Below are positions 28,201 to 43,149 of a stretch of 64,000 nucleotides of DNA, one piece after another; the first letter of the stretch is position 1; every line of letters starts with the position of its first letter. The notes under the pieces are model-generated. The model was given only the letters and a program-made list of their open reading frames with translations. It did no database searches and was not told the DNA's origin. Source of the DNA: Nannobrachium achirus (Eukaryota > Chordata > Actinopteri > Myctophiformes > Myctophidae); contig OY997658.1 of NCBI GenBank assembly GCA_963921795.1, positions 50,897,462 through 50,961,461 on the forward strand, in the 5' to 3' direction. Made by a program: the position numbers and the translations under genes.

Positions 28201-31200
28201 ATTGGCACCTCACACATCTCTCCAGTAGGACCTGTGGGGAGACAGTTAAGCATAGGCCCACAGAACCACACAGGCCCAATATATGGGGCCGTGACACCCT
28301 CCCCCTTCAAAGAGAGGTTCCTTAAGGGACCGAGGAACATAACAGTTGATCGAAAATATATTATATCACATATAACTTAATACACATTTGTGTAACTTAA
28401 TAATGAAAAACCAGAACATTACTTTGAAATAATACTACAAAGACTAAAGTTGGGTTGGCAGTCGTTCTCCAACAGAAACAACATAAGTTTGTGCAGCCTT
28501 ACCCACCAATTTAAATGCAAAATGCAGCCAAATACAAATACACTAAATAGAACAAAATTTGCTTGCTGATGTTGCTGATGTTAAATACTTTTAAAGTGGC
28601 AGTGTTTGGCTGAGGGTTCAGGTATGCCCTGTCAGCTCTAGCCCTAATGCATCCCCAGCATCAACTCTTATTTTGAGCTCCACCTCTCAGAGATGGAAGG
28701 CCAGCCGAGACTCCTCGAGTCCCCCTCAGCTTACAGTATGACCTACGGCTCCGTGCTCAACCATGGGACGAGAGAGCGTCCCCTCCCTCCCCACGGTTGC
28801 TGTGGGTTAGGGCGGACGTGGTCAGCCTCCACCTCCTCACCTAAAACCACAGACACACTCCCCGTGGTCTGATGGTTCATCACCTGCCGTAACCAGTTCT
28901 GACACCAATCTCCCACCAGGCAACTGTTGAAATTGAGAGAAATTGAGAGATTAGACCTTTTAACAATCAGCAAGAAAATGCTTTGGTCAAATTCATGATT
29001 TAATTATTTAAAGGATGGGAATCTGCACAAACTCACCATACAGACCAAAATTAACCAAACCGATGTAACCAGACAATTTACCAAGAAAACTAAAACTAAA
29101 TATAATGACAAGACCCTAAATTAATTTCAGTCCCAATATTACCCTAGTAGCCAATCTAGCAGCCAATAAGTGAACCAAAACAATCATATCATAAGTTTGA
29201 AAATAAACACCTAAATACCCTTCACTCCAACCAATCCCATCTGCTCCCAGCACACCAGGCCCACCCCCCAGCAATTAAGATTACCGGTATTCTTGAAGCA
29301 TTTAAGAGGAGAGGAACAGGGACAAAGGTAGGAACGAGACAGTCAGGCAATATGTGAAAAGAGACCAAACACTGGTCAATTAGTCCAACATAAGACACTC
29401 TCTCAAAACATGTTCTGATCCAGATAAACTACAAAGTCAAATCCTTCAGTACATTTTACCAGCTAGGCCAACCTGAATAAAACCCAGAGTGGCGGCTCCT
29501 CCCAGCTCACCGGGAGTGTGCACCAAGCCCCACATCAATATATCCAGCGTTGCCCGAACCTAACCCCCCTCTCCAACCGACCCATATGTCAGAAGGACAA
29601 GAGGCAGCGAACACTGTCCCCCAGCCATTCCGGCTTGGCAAGACAAATCGCAAACTTTGACAGGATCAAACCAAATCTACACCTCCCAGCCACCTGCAGC
29701 CTGGCAGATACAACACTGCCTCCCAGCTGCACCGGCCTGGTGAAGACAACTCCTGCCATTACAATACTGATCTACAGTTCCCATACATGGAACTCACAAA
29801 ACTTAGACTTACAGTACTGACACAATTCTGGACCAAACAATACAGACAGAGAAAACTATGATGACAAAACTATGTGGACAAGTGACCTTTAAATTACTAT
29901 TAACCAAACAAACAAAAAAAAAGTGCTCTCTCTCCAACCTTGAAAAGCCAGGACAGGTGCTACAGGTGTGCCTACAGGTGCAGTGATCCCCCCTACCTCA
30001 GCTGCATTAACATAACTAAACTAACTCACTCAACCCTGGTCTTCGGTGGTCCTCCTGAGTGAGCCTCCCGCGAAGCCTCCCAGTGACCCCACCCTATCCC
30101 AGCTTGTGTGGAACAGAATCTAAAAAGATAAATTAACGAAAACAACAAAATACAGCCAGTACCACAGGGGGAAAGGCTGTTAAACCTATGTGGGATCACC
30201 ACCCCTCAGACAAGACACACCTGTCACTCCCATCCTGACTTTGCTGTAATACCAATTACTTGACAGCAGCACAAACCAAAATATCAAATACTGTATTACT
30301 AAACCGAGCTAACAAATACAACCAAAAACACTTCAACTACCGTGTACCTCCTCCTAACACCGTGACAAACCTGCGGTCTACAGGCTTCAACAAAAACAGT
30401 ACGTTTACTTTACCTGCTCAACAACGTCACAGCCAAACCGAGTTCTAATTCTTCCCAAACAGCACAAGTCAAGTTTAGGACGGACAAGTAGACGAGCCCC
30501 CATTTGTCACGACCTGGCTCTTAGGCCATGACAAAGAGGAGGAAGGCACACGGTTGTCTTAAAAGTGTATCTAAAGATACGTTTATTAACAATAAATAAA
30601 TCAACTGAAAGTGCAACAATGATCATATGGGATGTGTCTATCAGTGGAATCAGTAGTGTCAGTGAGTGGATGTGTGGTATGTGTAGTGCAGGGTGTTGAA
30701 TGGTGCAAACCAAGGAATAACTAAAGTGCTGCTGCCATGGAGAGAGAGAAAGACTGAGTGCCACACCCAGCCTTTATAGTGCACCCGGAACACTGGCCAG
30801 GTGCTCCCAATACACCTGATTGGCACCTCACACATCTCTCCAGTAGGACCTGTGGGGAGACAGTTAAGCATAGGCCCACAGAACCACACAGGCCCAATAT
30901 ATGGGGCCGTGACAATATGTGTACTGGATTTTGGATCTAGCACTCAACTGAGAAAACGTATTTAATCATCCCTTATATACCTTTATCGACTGTGATATGA
31001 CCTTGGCCTAATAACTTTGGGCCGAGCCTCGGGCTGGCCCAATAGGCCCCAGTTAGGGCCGGGTCTTAATTTTCAGGTCGATTGAGAACTCTTTACTCTT
31101 TGTGGTGGGCTAAACACGGGGTACTTGGATGGTTATGCTGTAATCTATTGATGCAATAGAGCCCTGTGTTGAAGGTCCAGTCAGACCCTGACACAACAAC

Positions 31201-32726
31201 AGGCTACAGAAGCAGTCTCAACAACACCACAGCTCTGGAGGCAACCAGTCTATACAGTCCAAATGAAGGGGTGATAGATAGCGGTGGTTAAAGTGTTTAA
31301 AAGATGTCACATATTCCTGCTGGTCCTGTTACTGGCAACAAGGCTGCTGTCTGTCAACCACCAGAGAAGTGCTGAGACCAGCAGCCCATTTCTGGTGCAG
31401 TAGTGATGGAGCCAGGGGAAGGGATATTTCACTTTCAAAAACACGTTTGGTCATTTTATCGTCTAATCAGGCTTTTGGAAACTAACATCCCAGACAGTTT
31501 TTAAGTTGCTTGATTCAATAGTTAGATATTTGATATTGATACAAACCCATTGTAACTTCAAACTCCATTTTAACCACGATAGATTCATCAAAAACACCCG
31601 TTCTTAGTACTGTTGACTCATGTTTTTTTTTTTTCAATTACTTTTTTCATTTATTTAATAATGTATTTTTATTGTATTGTATTGTATTTTTTTCATTTTC
31701 CAAAATAATTATTATTTGTACTTTACTTGTACTTACTTGAGTGTAGGTATTTGTACTTGTACTTGACTACCGTACTTCTACTCCACTACAGTACATCTCA
31801 GATCCAAATATTGTACTTTTACCACTACATTTATTTGAAAACTTCAGTTATTTTTATTACAGAAGATACATAAAACACTTTAGCCCTATTTTATACCTAG
31901 GCTATTTGAAAATACATGAGATCTACAAGCTCACAACGCAGCGCATCGTGATGCGCTGTGAGCTTGTAGATCTGCTATTTTCACGTTACTTTTGGTACTT
32001 AAAGTAAATGTTGATGCCAACATTTTCATACTTTTACTCAAGTAAATTCTGAATTCCTGACTTTTACTTGCAACAGAGTATTTCTATATTGCAGTATTGA
32101 CAGCGGTCTTCGCGTTCGTACTGGTTCAAATTCATCTGCATGTAATACAAAGTATAAGCCTTCAAAAGTAGAATAAATCACTAGCACAAGTATGATTGAG
32201 TTTAGAACATCCTGCAAGTACTTGTGGACAGTGTAAGAATCGTTGTCAAATTAGATATATGATCCCATATCAGAGCACATTATTGTTTTAAATAATACAT
32301 GTTACAGAACTACTGCAGCAGTGGATTCTGTAAAGATTAGAAAATATTCAGCAATGGTGTCTTCATACCTGCAAGCCATAAACGGAAGAGGATGGATTCA
32401 AAAATAATCAGTGTTATTTTTAAACATTTGGGCGTTCTCTATCAAGTGTGTATAATTCTACAATGTATTATAATATATTTATAGCAATTCTCTTTCCTCC
32501 CCCTGGAGAAGTGTGCTGTTTGTTTGTGCTGGTATTATAGTGACGCTCTTCCAACTGCTGTAAGAGTGATCTTTGTCTAATCTGGGGTTTTCTGTGGTGC
32601 TGCGCTCACAAACCTGGCTCCAACATTCCTGGCATGCCTTTCCTGGCACTGGCAGCCTGGCTACAGTTCTAGCACATCAACGATAGACCACCAACAAGCC
32701 CCCCGCCCTGCGTGCGTGCACTCACA

Positions 32727-32781
<55 letters not shown>

Positions 32782-35700
32782 TTTGTGTTATCTTTTTAGC
32801 AAATGCCTGACTGTGCCTTGTGCCGTTTACATTTCTGACTAACAGATGATTCAATCAAAAACATTATCTTGCCCTTATCCGACATGATAAGCACTACACA
32901 TATTTTTCATTTCTTTGAGGAACGGTGTAAAGTGTAACGTTTTTATTTGCCTACTGTTATATTTTATAATCTCCCAATAGTTTTACACTGAAACCATTTT
33001 GTACAAAGTACAGAGAGGAATGAGTAGGAAATACAATACTGCTTAGGCTATTTTATTCCATTGTACAGCATATTATTTGTGGCACGTATTCGTAGTGTTG
33101 ATTTTGAGTAAAACTTAATTTAGTTTTTAGTCATATTTTAGTCATCTGCAGTTTTAGTCTAGGCCTTGATGGTGTCGTAATGGCAGATTTTACATTGGTT
33201 GCATGCTGAAAATAGCCAATCGAAAAAAATTCTGTCGATTAAAAAGTTAATCGACAGACATTTTTCGTCATAGCCTTCTGACGTGGCACGGCAGCACTGT
33301 GTGCTCAGAAGGACATGATTAGCAGCTGTGTGACATCAGATAACAGGTATGCTACACACACCTGTCTGTCTGTTGGAAGACTGTAATTTATCAACACACA
33401 CAGACTGGCTGGATGACACATCTGACAACACAGGCGCTGCACAGTCGTGGATACAACCTAAAAAAAGTGTCTTCTCTTTTCCCCCCCCAGGCACCCAAGT
33501 GTTGCTTTTTATTGATTTATTAAGCTTTCATGTTCCACGTTTTCACATGGAATTGACATTAAAACATATATACATACAGTGCATACTGTACATACAGCCA
33601 CACAGGTATGAAGTATTCAATTCTAATAATATTGTAGCCATTTTCATATTGAACAGTCCTAATTTTCTACAGCAAGGAACTCAATAACAAGAGATTCCCG
33701 CAATCGAATAGATGAAGGTTCATGCCCATAATTATACAACTAATAATACTTTGCCATACTTCTAATACCTCTTTGTCAAGATTAAAAGTGGATGGCAGCT
33801 ACTGATAAATGCAAATGGTGAAATGGCAAGCAAGTACGTACTGTATATTACATACTTACATACTCAAGGAAGGAAGCTGAATAAAGCCTGTACCTGTGCA
33901 CAATATGTGTCAATAAATATAACCTTGAACCTTGATGGATGTGTGCAATAGGACAGTAGAACTAGTGATGCTGTTGCTTGGTAGCAGCAGCAGCAATAGA
34001 AGCCACCTGACCTTGTTGCTTCCGGGGATGTTGCAAGCTATAACTCACCGGTCCGTGTCCGTATCACTTAACACTCAGAGATAAACAGCAGGTTGTACTG
34101 AATTCAGGGAAACGATTGTTATGGTTATGGTTTAAACAATGGTCAAGGTGGAGGCTTTTATAATCACAAGGTCTGCATCCGTAGATATAACAGATACGGG
34201 GCGTGGGGACACATTATGATGATGACTACACTCTGTCATCAGCTCAGTGAGGTCTATTGAGCAACAGAGGGTGACTGTGTGTCTGTCTGTCACTCACTTT
34301 CTGTCCCTCCCCGACTCGTCGCAGGCAGACAAACACGATTGTAATTTTCCTACTGACTAAACAGCAGGTGTTGAACAAAACATTTTAATTAACATGCATG
34401 TCGAGGCTTGGGTGAGAAAAGCAGTACCGTCTGGTCATTTATGAGAGCGGCAGTGGCTCAGGAGGTAGAGCGGCCGCTTGGGAACCGGAAGGTTCCCAGT
34501 TCGATCCCAGGCTCCCCCAGAGATAGTATCGAAGTATCCTTGAGCAAGACTTATTGCTTCCGATGAGCAGGTTGGTGCCTTGTACGGTTTCCTCTGCCAT
34601 CCGTGTGTGAATGTGTGTGTCAATGGGTGAACGTAATCACAATCATTGTAAAGCGCCTTGGATAAAGGCACTATACATAAGTGCACCTTTTACCATTTTA
34701 ACAATACCATAGGATCCATAGCAATGGGCTCTCAAAGCTTTTTTAAGGTTCTCATGAGGACAACGTCTTGAATTACAGTAGTTTATTGTTTCATCGCAGT
34801 CGGTCTCAACCACGCGAGTACAGTGTGACAGAGCTCAGGGAGGGCAGGGAGGAGGCTCTTGGAAGGCTATTTCAGCGTTCACATTAATCTCCAGACGAGT
34901 ATCAATTCATCAAGACGGCCTTGTTTTACGAGCTGACCGGGTTGGCGGGTTCGCAACTTCATCATTTAGCCTCCCCTTCAGACAGAGAGAACTGCACGCA
35001 CGAGGCTGGGTGGTTCATCGTGATAGATTTGCGGGCCAGTGTTTTTTTTTTGCAAAGCTGCCTGACGCAAACGTCTGCAAATGTGACGGCTTTCTGGTGT
35101 TATTGTTTTTGACGGCTGGAGACCGGTGTGGCGATCTGACAAATGTAGGCTACTGTGGTGGTGAGTCGCTGGGGGCCTGTCCCGCAAACAGATGATGTAT
35201 ATGACAACTAAAAAGGTTCATGTATCTACCTCCCACATCTGTTCACATTCTCTCATAGTTGCGTAATTGATGTGAACACAAAAGTACGACTCAAAACTAC
35301 AGCCTTTTCGGGAGCCTCTCGACTCAAACGGACAAAGTCAGAGTACCTGAGCAATTAGGAACCAGGAATGCAACATTTTGCCTGTATGCCATCTTAACAT
35401 TTTTTGTTCATTCCCGTATAGTCTGATTACGGTTGCTGTCAGTAACTTTCAAACGTGACATGATACGAGAGGGCGATACGAGAGGGAGAGGAGATCATAT
35501 TCATGGTTGGAATCTGGGCTCCCAGGGAGTGAAAAAGGCTTTTCCATTGTGCGGCTCACTGACTGCTTAATAAGGTTAAGGTAAAACAGATGGTGGATAG
35601 GTCTTGAAGCCTGCGGTGGAACAAATAAGAGTGAAGCACAGCTTTATAGAGAGCTAAAAACTCACACACAGAACTGTCCAGGGCTGGACAACAGACCTTT

Positions 35701-38700
35701 TATTTAGTCTATATGCCGTTTGCGTTTTAAGTCATGAGATCCAGATGGCTGTATGGACATAGGTGTCGGATTAGCTTCATCCTGAGCCACATCAAACTTG
35801 CCCATCTCTCTTTTTTATGAGTCTTCTGTTTCCTGTATATTTACCCTAACCTGCAGGAATGCACGGCAGGGTAATGTTGTAATCAGTCCTGTCTGTTTGT
35901 GTGTGTTCATTTCAGTGTTGTTTTTCACAGCAAATTTTGATTTAGTTTTAGTCATTATTTAGTCAACCTGAAAAGTTTTTGTTTTAGTCTAGTTTTAGTC
36001 GACTGAATATCATAAGATTTTAGGCGACTAAATCTATAGTTGATTTAGTAAACTAAAATGTATTTTGGCAGGCCTTGATGACATCGTAATGACTGATTTT
36101 ACACTTGGTTGCGTGCTGAAAATAACCAATCTACAAGTAGATCTGCTATTTTCAGCACACAACACCGGAGAGCAACCAAACATAAAATGACTCTTCTCCA
36201 CCAGTCCCTCCCCAACATTTTAGTCTAGTTTTTATTTTGTTGACGAAATTGTCAATATATTTAGTCTTGGTTTTAGTCATCACAGCTTCGTTTTTATTTA
36301 GTTTTTATTTAGTTTTCGTCAGTGAAAAAAACCCAGTCGACAAACATTTTTTGTCATAGTTTTAGTCGACAAGTCATTTGTAAGCAAGACAGGGGCAAGA
36401 CAGGGGCACCCCTGTAAATAACCTTTTCGTCCACAGCACCCCTGAATTACGTTGTTACTTTACAGTAAAATATGTAAATCTTTCCCCCCAAGATACAGTA
36501 TGTCACGTGGAAAACGTGAGAGATCTACACGCTCACAAAGCTTGTAGATCTGATATATTTGGTGAAGAAACTTGTCGACTGAAAAAAGATTGCATCAAAT
36601 ACATTACAACTCAGGTCCGTTTCACTAAGTCTAGACTAGATGGTTTTAAGTGGTTGAACTGAAGTGATGTTGTGTCCTGGTACAGTAGCTCAGTGGGTAG
36701 AGCTCTCGCATTTGTCATGGGTACGATCCCGTGCAGCGCCAACTCAGTGTATGAGTAGCACCACTTGGGTGCGGCAAATCGTGCAGCAAGTACTGGGAGC
36801 TGACGGTAGGTGTGGTGCTCCACCTCAGCAATTCATCTCTCTAGGGCATTGTAACGGGGAGAGAATCGTAATGCGTGTTACCGGCTGATGCCGACAAGAA
36901 GCCACTCCTGACCTACTTGATGTTGATCAATTCCAAATAGTATTAAAGTATTATGCGGCACCCTAGGGTGTTGTTTTAAGGCTTCGCTTAAAAGGGAGAG
37001 CCACCCATTTTCAATATTGAACAATGTCTAGGATTGATTTGGGGGTTTGTATTGCAAAGTACATGATGACGTCATCAAGGTGTACTTTACAATACAAACC
37101 CAAAAAATCAATCCTCCAGTTCTAGGCAACACGGGTTGTGTTGCAACACATGACATACTGTAGTTCAATGTTGGAAATGGGTGATTCTTCATTTTAACTA
37201 ATGCCACATTAGCTCAAATATGTCCAAACACAGACCCTTCTTCAGGCTGTAAAGCACAACAAGCAGATCATATGTTCTGGTCCTGTCCTAAACTTGAATA
37301 TTACCCTCAGATGTTTCAAACAGACATTAATCCCAATCCTGTCTGTGTTCTCTTTGGATTTACATTTGCCTCCACTTTGCCCACTGGAAAACGTCATAAT
37401 ATTTGCAAACAGAAAAGGGGTTTTACTCATCTACTCAGTAGATAGGCCCTGGCCTGCCTTTTACAGTATTCTACTGTATATACTGTGAAAGCCCAGGGCC
37501 CTTCCTTAGTCTTTTTTAAGCTATTTATAGAGTGATTCAATAAACCAACACTCATCCGTTGGCTTAAGATGAGTTGCTGGGGCTGAACTAGAGTAAAAGA
37601 GAAAAGACAGCAGCTAAAAAACTGTGAATGCATTTTCTATAATCATTCATATCTGCAGAGGAAGCTTTTCCCCCCACATATATCATGAATGGCATCTATG
37701 GGAAAAAAAATCTGAATTAAGTTATGAATGAAGGATCACAGACAAACATTATCATTATTTTTGGTATGTCACTGTAGGCAAGAAAAAAAAACAACTAGAC
37801 TCAAAATGCAATACATGGCGGGTTGAAAGTAGTTAAGAGCTAGCCTAGTGCAGCTAAACTCTCTATCCATTGCTAACACAAGGGAAATATACACAGTTTG
37901 TCGTGTGATATGTCTGGCTAATGGGAGCACACACTGGACGCGGGCGGCTGCACAGCGTCGCGTCACGGTATCGACGCACGTGAAGTGCCGCGCAGTAACC
38001 CCAACTGGATGCGGCACGCTGCCACACAGCACATCCATTTCCCCCGGTGGGGAGAACCATGGGAGAACATGTTCACCGCGCGGCAACGCTGGAAAAATAG
38101 AACAGCGGCGTATCGGCGTGGCAGGCGAGGTGGCAGACCCGCGACTGCGCGCGTCTGACACCGCCGGTGTGGTTTACTTAATTGAAAATAATGGGGCCGT
38201 ATTTTTTGCCGCGCCGCTACGCTCCGCCTCCGCGTCCAGTGTGTGTTCCCCTTATGCCAGGCTAGTTAAGAGCAGTAGGGTCTATATTAGCCTGGCATAG
38301 CCAGCCTAAATACTTATGCAGCTAACTAACCTCAGTATATATCCCCTCCTTGTTTTAACATGGGTGGATGGTATAGCTGAGCTAGGCTAGGTCTATGTCT
38401 CAGATCACAATACAATAATAGAAATTTCACGGCTAATCTACCAACCACCATTCTATTTCGGACGGCAAAGTGTTAATGGTCCATTAGGTTGGGAGGATGT
38501 CTTTCCCAGGTGTTTCGCCCAGGCGAACAGGGTTTTGAAGTTTAGGTTTAGGCATTATTTCTGTGAGGTTAGGGTTAAGGTTAGGCATAGTGTTTGTGAG
38601 GTTTGGGATAGGTTTAGGCATATACAGTAGTTTTAGTTTAGCGTCTTCATTTTAAGTTAAAGGGTTAGGGTTTAAGCGCAATCAAGGCGAAACGGCACGG

Positions 38701-41700
38701 AAAGAGGGAGTCCCCCAGTAGGTTACTGGGTTGAGGCTAATTATATTAAAAATATTTCAGAGGATTTCATCATCGTCGCCAAGATTGTGCTGACAAGACA
38801 CATCTGGTTATGGTGGCGCTGTTAGTGTGTCTGTTAGTGTTTATGCATGAATGACAAAGAGTGTGATCTCACAAATGTCCTTTTATGGCTAACACACACA
38901 CACACACACACGCTTGAGAACCTCCTAAAACTACACCCCTAGTTCCCTCCTCTCCCCTCTTCCTGACCCCCACCCCCAACATGTCCAAGACTTGACTCCA
39001 AAAGTTGGATTTAAACCACCTCCTCATCCCCTTTCCCCACCCACAGATCCCACCCCTCTCTCTGACACGGCTGCCCTAATAAGAGAGATGGGAGAAGAGA
39101 TGTTCAAGTTTGGTCAAAACAAATAAACGCATGTGCCCCTGCCCCGCTGCCCTCAAATATGTGTGCAGAAATGATGCTGCCCCCACCCCCCTCAAAACCC
39201 CCATCAGTGACGGAGCAGTGGCGATGAGGGAGCGAGGGGGAGAGAGCGAGAGAGGAGGACAGAAAGAGAGATGATAAGAGCCTTGGGGAGTGAGTTAATG
39301 GTCAGTGGTGGAAAAAGTACTTACATTAAAGTACTTACTTAAAGTTATACTATGTAACTTTTTTTATAGAACAAATCTTAAAGTTGTCCTAACTATTAAA
39401 TCGCTAAAGTTTTAGAACACCCACTCCGTTAATTTCAGCTTCTAAAGCCTTCTCTTTATACAGTATGTTTTCTATGAGCCGTGAGGGGGGGGGGGGATTT
39501 CACGGCAAAATTACGTCATCTGCATCATCTGTATACGTTGTGTATACGTTGGCCAATCACATCGCGGATCATACACACATGATACACTACCGGCCAATCA
39601 CAGCATGTCTGGCCGTCTCTTCAGGAAGTAGCCACCCTCAGCTACAGTGTTTACGATGGTGAAGGATTCTTGCCTCTTACTCCCCAAATCCTGGCCAGAA
39701 AATTACGTTCTACCCCTCTACGGATTCGTATCGGTCGCGGTGGTTTGCGGCGGTGGTTTGCGGCCCCGCTCCGGTGGTCCACGGCGACAACGGGCGAAAA
39801 ACGTCCGAAAAAAGCAATACCGCTACTGACCACTAGTTTAGCAACTTACACAGTATAGCTTTAAGTAAAAGTATCAATACTGCAATGTAGAAAAGATAAA
39901 TGAAAAAACACAAAGAGCGGGTGTTTGTGATGAATCTATCATGGTTAAAATGAAGTTTGAAGTTAAGTTAGGGCTTGTCTGATTAAATGAATATTAAATA
40001 AATCTAAACACTGAATCAAGCAACTTAAAAACTGTCCAGGGTGTTCCCAACAGCCTGAGTAGACGAGGAAATTACCAAAAGTTTTATTGAAAGTGGAATA
40101 TACAGCACATAAGTAAATATACTTAGTTACTTGGAAAGAGAGATGATAGAGCCATGGGGAGGGAGTTAGGGGTCAGCAGGAGAAGGGAGGCCTTCGGCTG
40201 ACCCTAAATCAACATTGGTTAAGTAGACAAGAAACTAGCCAGCAGTGGCCGCCTGTGCAAACGTAATCGGACATTCCACAGATAAAAGGGACGGACGGTA
40301 GTAAATGAGAGCCGAAAGAGAAAAACAGTGAGCTAATGGCTTCCAGATATGACGTTATTTCTGCTGGCAAATTAGCACCTCGCAGACTGCACTAGACTAG
40401 AGAGTCTCAATGAAAACTAAATAGGATTATGACCTACTACTACTGATAGTGAGACAGCAGTGATGAGTGACCCCTTTCCTCCAAAACAGTGTTGATTTCA
40501 TCGACTAAAACTAGGACGAAGATTTTTCGATTCTTCTTTCACTGACAAAAACTGCTACGATGACCAAAACTAAGACTAAATATGTTGACAATTTAGTCAA
40601 CAAATAAGAAATAGATGAAAATATTTGGGAGGGACTAGTGGAGAAGACATTTTATGTTTGGTTGCGCTCAGGTGTTGTGCTTTGAAAATAGCAGATCTAC
40701 AAGCTCACAAGTTGTGAGCTTGTAGATCTGCTATTTTCAGCATTTAACCAAGTGTAAAATCAGACATTATGACGCCACGAAGGCCCGCCAAAATACATTT
40801 GTGTAACTGTACATTTAGTCGATTAAAACTAGACTACTTTTCAGATGACCAAAATATGACTTAAAGTACATTTTATTCAAAAGACTATGACTATGGCTAA
40901 ATCAAAATTTGCTCTCAAAATCAAGTCCCAAACTAGAAGCAGTGCTCTTCCGAGCACGTCCGAGCGCAGGTCTCCACCAGGCCAGGCGTCCTGGTGGTGC
41001 TATAATAAGCCAATGTAAAAAGGGTGGCATGTGTTCTTCACCAATCTTAGACCTTTCATGGCGCCACCATGAGGCTGATTTGAAAATGTTGTAGTGTAAA
41101 TCCAAAAATGTGTTTTACATAAGTCGGCCTCCTGATGGCGCTATAAAAGGCTGATGTAAAAAATGCAGGGAAAAGGTTTTACCTTGGCCTCTAAGGAGTG
41201 CGCATACAAAGTTTGACACTAATCGGTGGAGTTATAGGTGAAAACATGAATCGGCCTGTTATAGCGCCACCATGAGGCTGATTTGATTGAAGTGGCATTT
41301 ATTCCTCTGCCTATTGGGAATGTGCATGCACAATTTCACCAAAATCGCACACTGCGTTCAGGATTTCAGGCATTTTATTCAAAACTGACCAATCCTGCAA
41401 ACTTTGAAAGCCAGTTTTAGCCAATCAGGATGGAATATGGAAAATCTGACACATCCATGTTGATCACATGACTGTAGAGATACTGTCTACTGATTTACGT
41501 GATTTTTGGACAAAATCTGTAGGAGTACTGGCAAAAGTTAGTTTTGCAAAAGTCGGCCTCCTGGTGGCGCTAGAACAGGCCCATGTGAAATATTTGGGGC
41601 AGAGGTTCTGAATTGGTATCGAGGGAGTGTGTGTGCACAGTTTGGCAGCGACCGGGCCAACGGCGCCGGAGATTAGCTGGTAACGGACAAACGGACGGAC

Positions 41701-43101
41701 GGACGCACGGACGGACGGACGGACGGACGGACGGAGGGGAAAACATACTCTCCCTCAGCCTTCGGCTGGTGGAGACAATAACGAGAATGAGGAGATTACA
41801 TCCTGTATTCTGACACTAGCTAATAAGACTAGCGTTTAGACGGAGATGCCGCTGATCTAGAAGGCCGCCCCGGAGTTGCCTGTTAGTCGCACAGCACTCC
41901 GCCCCAATAAATACACCCCACTTTTCCCTCGTCCCTCCCTCCCTCCCTCATTTCTTCTCCTCTCAGCTCTCCGAGAGTGGGAGAGAGAAACCTGATGCTA
42001 CATACATCTCCCTTCCTGCCCCCACCCCCCTCTTTCAGTCTGTCTCTCTCTCTCTCGGCTGGAAGAACCAGTCAGCTCCTGCCACATCCTGTGAACAAGC
42101 CCCCTTCTCCCCCTGCCTCCACCACCATCCACCATTACACAACCCAGGCCAAAGGGGAGACAGCGGGAGAGGAGGAGAGGAGAGGAAAGGGCCAGTGAAG
42201 GGGAGAGGAGGGGGGAGAGACGGGAGACTCAGGGGGCCCGATTTACTCATTCCTGCAGAGAACCGTCTCTCTCTCTCTCTCTCTCTCTGGAAAGTCAGAT
42301 GGAAAAAGAAATGGTGGCCATGCTACAGCAGAACGCCTAAGCTAATAATTCGGCAGAATTTCCCTGCTACAATCTGATCCAGACACAGAACTCTATAATG
42401 ACACACTTCAGTCATAGTAGATGACATGCTCTCAAATTAAATCCCTCGTCACCCACTGCCTTCTCCTTTTAATAAGTCTCACTATCTTTAGAAAGCTTTA
42501 GTTTATATGTCATTTATGTTCCTGTACTTGTGTGAAGTACACGTCTGTACTTGGTTAAACGGACAATAAAGTTGAGTGGAACTTTATCTTCTCATGTTTC
42601 TCCTTTGTGAAAAGAAGCTTCCAAAAAGCCATTTGAGCTTATACCTGACTGAAACATCACCTTTTTAATGCACGATAATAAAATGTGTTCTTTTCATGGA
42701 AAGTGTCACGCCTGTTTGCACATGCATCCTCTGTGAAAAGAGTAATGCTCAACATACTGTAAGCCAATGTGCTGTAGGTTTAACTTTGCCCTCGTGAACC
42801 GAGCCAAGATATTCTACTTTCATTCAGCAGTAACACACCAGCACTCTGAACAGAACCAGAACGTCTGTGAGCACTTGCATATCGTCACTGTCGGGCAGAA
42901 ACCTTGTACTGTACAGCACATTGTGTGTTTGTAGATCGGCTATTTTCACTAGTTTTGTGCAATAGTCTTATATGATGAGGCAGGGCTTTAATTGTCGGAA
43001 AGAACATGCAAATTTGAAACTTGGAGATACAAGGTTTTTTGCCGGACAGTGACGATATGCTTGAACACATGTATGCAAGCATGCACACACACACACACAC
43101 A

Positions 43102-43149
<48 letters not shown>

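Larger units (their letters stand above)
27895..30914 (-). mobile_element. LTR retroelement, non-autonomous, minus strand (3,020 bp)
   Basis: Two LTRs (30505-30914 as 5', 27895-28296 as 3') flank a 2.2-kb interior. LTRs begin TGTCAC and end GTGACA, with a 4-bp duplication ATAT on both sides (27891-27894 and 30915-30918). Next to the 5' LTR is TGGGGGCTCGTC (30491-30502), which matches the tRNA-Pro primer site known from gammaretroviruses and relatives. Next to the 3' LTR is the polypurine tract GAAGGGGGAGGG (28297-28308). The interior has no gag, pol or env reading frame. The LTRs look identical except for one 8-bp block, so the insertion is young. It must have moved with proteins from another element. 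Confidence 0.9.

Noticed and set aside
29518..29820. Possible gag-like frame inside the LTR element
   Set aside because: It is on the strand opposite to the element and shows no capsid or zinc-knuckle motif.
36670..36760. Functional tRNA gene (also at 34437, 48921, 19843, 46204)
   Set aside because: Good A and B boxes but poor acceptor and anticodon stems, attached non-tRNA bodies and flanking duplications: these are SINEs.
37848..38300. 150-codon open frame in the GC-rich segment
   Set aside because: Long frames are expected in GC-rich DNA; the segment looks like a repeat and the translation has no known motif.
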